From contig NZ_QLLL01000010.1 of assembly GCF_003259335.1 (NCBI RefSeq), positions 113,482 to 177,481 of the forward strand: a DNA stretch of 64,000 bases. Direction: 5' to 3'. Both the position numbers and the translations under genes were made by a program. This document shows, piece after piece, positions 63,039 to 64,000 of the stretch. The notes beneath the pieces were generated by a model, which was not told where the DNA came from, made no database searches, and saw nothing but the letters and a program-made list of their open reading frames with translations. This DNA comes from Chitinophaga skermanii (GTDB taxonomy: Bacteria > Bacteroidota > Bacteroidia > Chitinophagales > Chitinophagaceae). Within the stretch, counting starts at the first letter, position 1; the number at the start of each line of letters is the position of its first letter.

Positions 63039-63870
63039 TTATGCTTCAGTACCGAGAACGACCAAACTCCTTTTCCCATTTTTATCATAATTAAATGTTT
63101 CAGTTCTTGTTTGTACTTTATTAATCCCTTCATACTTTTTAGTATCTGAGTTCCAAATAAAGTCACTATGAATATCATAAAAGACTGTCTCTCTACTTAC
63201 TTTTCCATTTTGATAAGTTGTTGCAATATGTACAATCCCTTGTCCATATTGTTTTGAATTAGTAGCAAAAATTGTTGCGACACCAGGATCATAATTAGTA
63301 GGATCTGTTTAAATATTTGTGCACCTTAAAATTCAAATTTCTAACTGCGGAGTTCATGTCCTTAAAGCTAGAAAAAGCATATCTATAAAACCCCAAATGT
63401 AATATATGCGCCTTACCAAATGGAGCTATAGAAACAGTAATGGTATTTCCTAAATAAGTTTTTCAAAAGTCCATGCAAAATTGCGTTGTGTATTTGTTAA
63501 TAATAGTGAGGTATTCTTACCATCATTCAATTTTAAAGTATAATGATAATATTCACCTCCATCTAAATCAAGACTATCAATTACTCTATTTTCAACATAT
63601 GCGTAGACCTAAGTCCTTTATGTTATGATCTAAGCTTTCCCATTACCTATTTGATCATAGCTGTAATATGTAGCTCTGATCGAATGTACTGTCATTATTA
63701 TCATTAACATCCTCATAAGTAGTTAAGGCCACACGCTTTAGGAGGTTTTTCTGCACAATACTTGAAGCCATATTGGCCAATCGAACATCATAATAATTCC
63801 TATTAATTTGCGACTTTGTACCTCCATTATAATTGCATTTACTTGAGCAGCCTATAAAAATCCTGGTTTA
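63039..63870 (-). pseudogene. Decayed Rhs tip with internal core deletion
   Basis: Read from 63870 down, translation in shifting frames gives IGCSSKCNYNGGTKSQINR, NYYDVRLANMASSIVQKN and so on to DHNIKDLGL, then jumps to YAYVENRVIDSLDLDGGEYY, the end of an Rhs core. A toxin-like tip follows (TYLGNTITVSIAPFGKAHIL, TDPTNYDPGVATIFATNS, KRSLVVLGTEA, stop at 63039). About 500 core residues are deleted and at least three or four frameshifts are present. Positions 63605-63800 are a diverged copy of 62277-62473. The tip is unrelated to the RelE/ParE-like one of the neighbouring fragment. Confidence 0.75.
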
Positions 63871-63953
63871 TCAACTGTTTCTACAACTGTTTTCTCTTCA
63901 CCTTCCTATTGTTCTTAACAGGTTATCATATAAAATTAATTAAACCTATTCAC

Positions 63954-64000
63954 TGCATCCCATTCAACGGAGTATCAACGCTTTAGATGATACAAAAAGT
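63954..64000 (+). repeat. 47-base direct repeat, right copy
   Basis: Exact copy of 58896-58942 running to the last base of the window. The -7 box that precedes the left copy is absent (CCTATTCAC instead of TATATT). The next bases, outside the window, are expected to be a second tRNA-Asp if the similarity continues. Confidence 0.95.

Noticed and set aside
59295..64000. Integrative element or prophage at the tRNA genes
   Set aside because: No integrase, recombinase or phage gene is visible, and the duplicated sequence is the tRNA leader rather than the tRNA 3' end.

Overview
The window is a chromosomal segment of a Bacteroidota bacterium, most likely a Chitinophagaceae-type or related soil or aquatic member (the family-level placement is inference). 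The evidence is three SusC/SusD pairs, a SusR-type TPR regulator, a protein with a type IX secretion C-terminal tail, many promoters of the Bacteroidota type (-7 box TAnnTTTG, often with TTG about 20 bases upstream), no clear Shine-Dalgarno sequences, LytTR two-component genes, and Rhs cassettes. There are no phage, transposase or CRISPR genes.

Layout. 1-9,700: a lipoprotein of unknown function, an 11-base tandem repeat, and a minus-strand operon of a phosphoesterase/PQQ-propeller fusion, SusC and SusD, followed by an 850-base gap and an unknown small protein. 9,700-16,600: an HD hydrolase, a DUF488 protein, a siroheme/sulfite-reductase operon (sulfite reductase, cobA, precorrin-2 dehydrogenase), an Ada-like methyltransferase and a HAD phosphatase. 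16,700-21,500: a second SusC/SusD pair. 22,000-32,300: housekeeping genes (rpsA, rhomboid, DUF3472 protein, ispH, LytTR regulator with TPR histidine kinase, cmk), plus a 540-base structured gene-free stretch. 32,400-37,700: three consecutive surface or fibre-like secreted proteins. 38,500-47,400: a complete small polysaccharide locus (SusC, SusD, GH97 alpha-glucosidase, SusR-like regulator). 47,500-52,400: three tandem tail-fibre-like paralogues, the middle one frameshifted. 52,800-58,800: rnz with a STAS gene, clpC, DUF4920 and a dihaem peroxidase. 58,900-64,000: tRNA-Asp and tRNA-Tyr, then an AT-rich array of orphan Rhs toxin tips and immunity genes. The array is bounded on the right by an exact copy of the tRNA-Asp leader.

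The most interesting signal is upstream of the sulfite reductase. A well-formed promoter is followed by a 10-codon leader peptide with three consecutive cysteine codons, then two mutually exclusive hairpins (antiterminator and terminator), then the gene. This is the layout of classical ribosome-mediated attenuation controlled by cysteine supply. It also argues that the siroheme enzyme makes sulfide for cysteine rather than reducing nitrite.

The second interesting region is the Rhs array. A core fragment without a normal start carries a RelE/ParE-like C-terminal tip followed directly by a candidate immunity gene. Upstream lie an older, decayed tip with a large core deletion and its frameshifted immunity gene.
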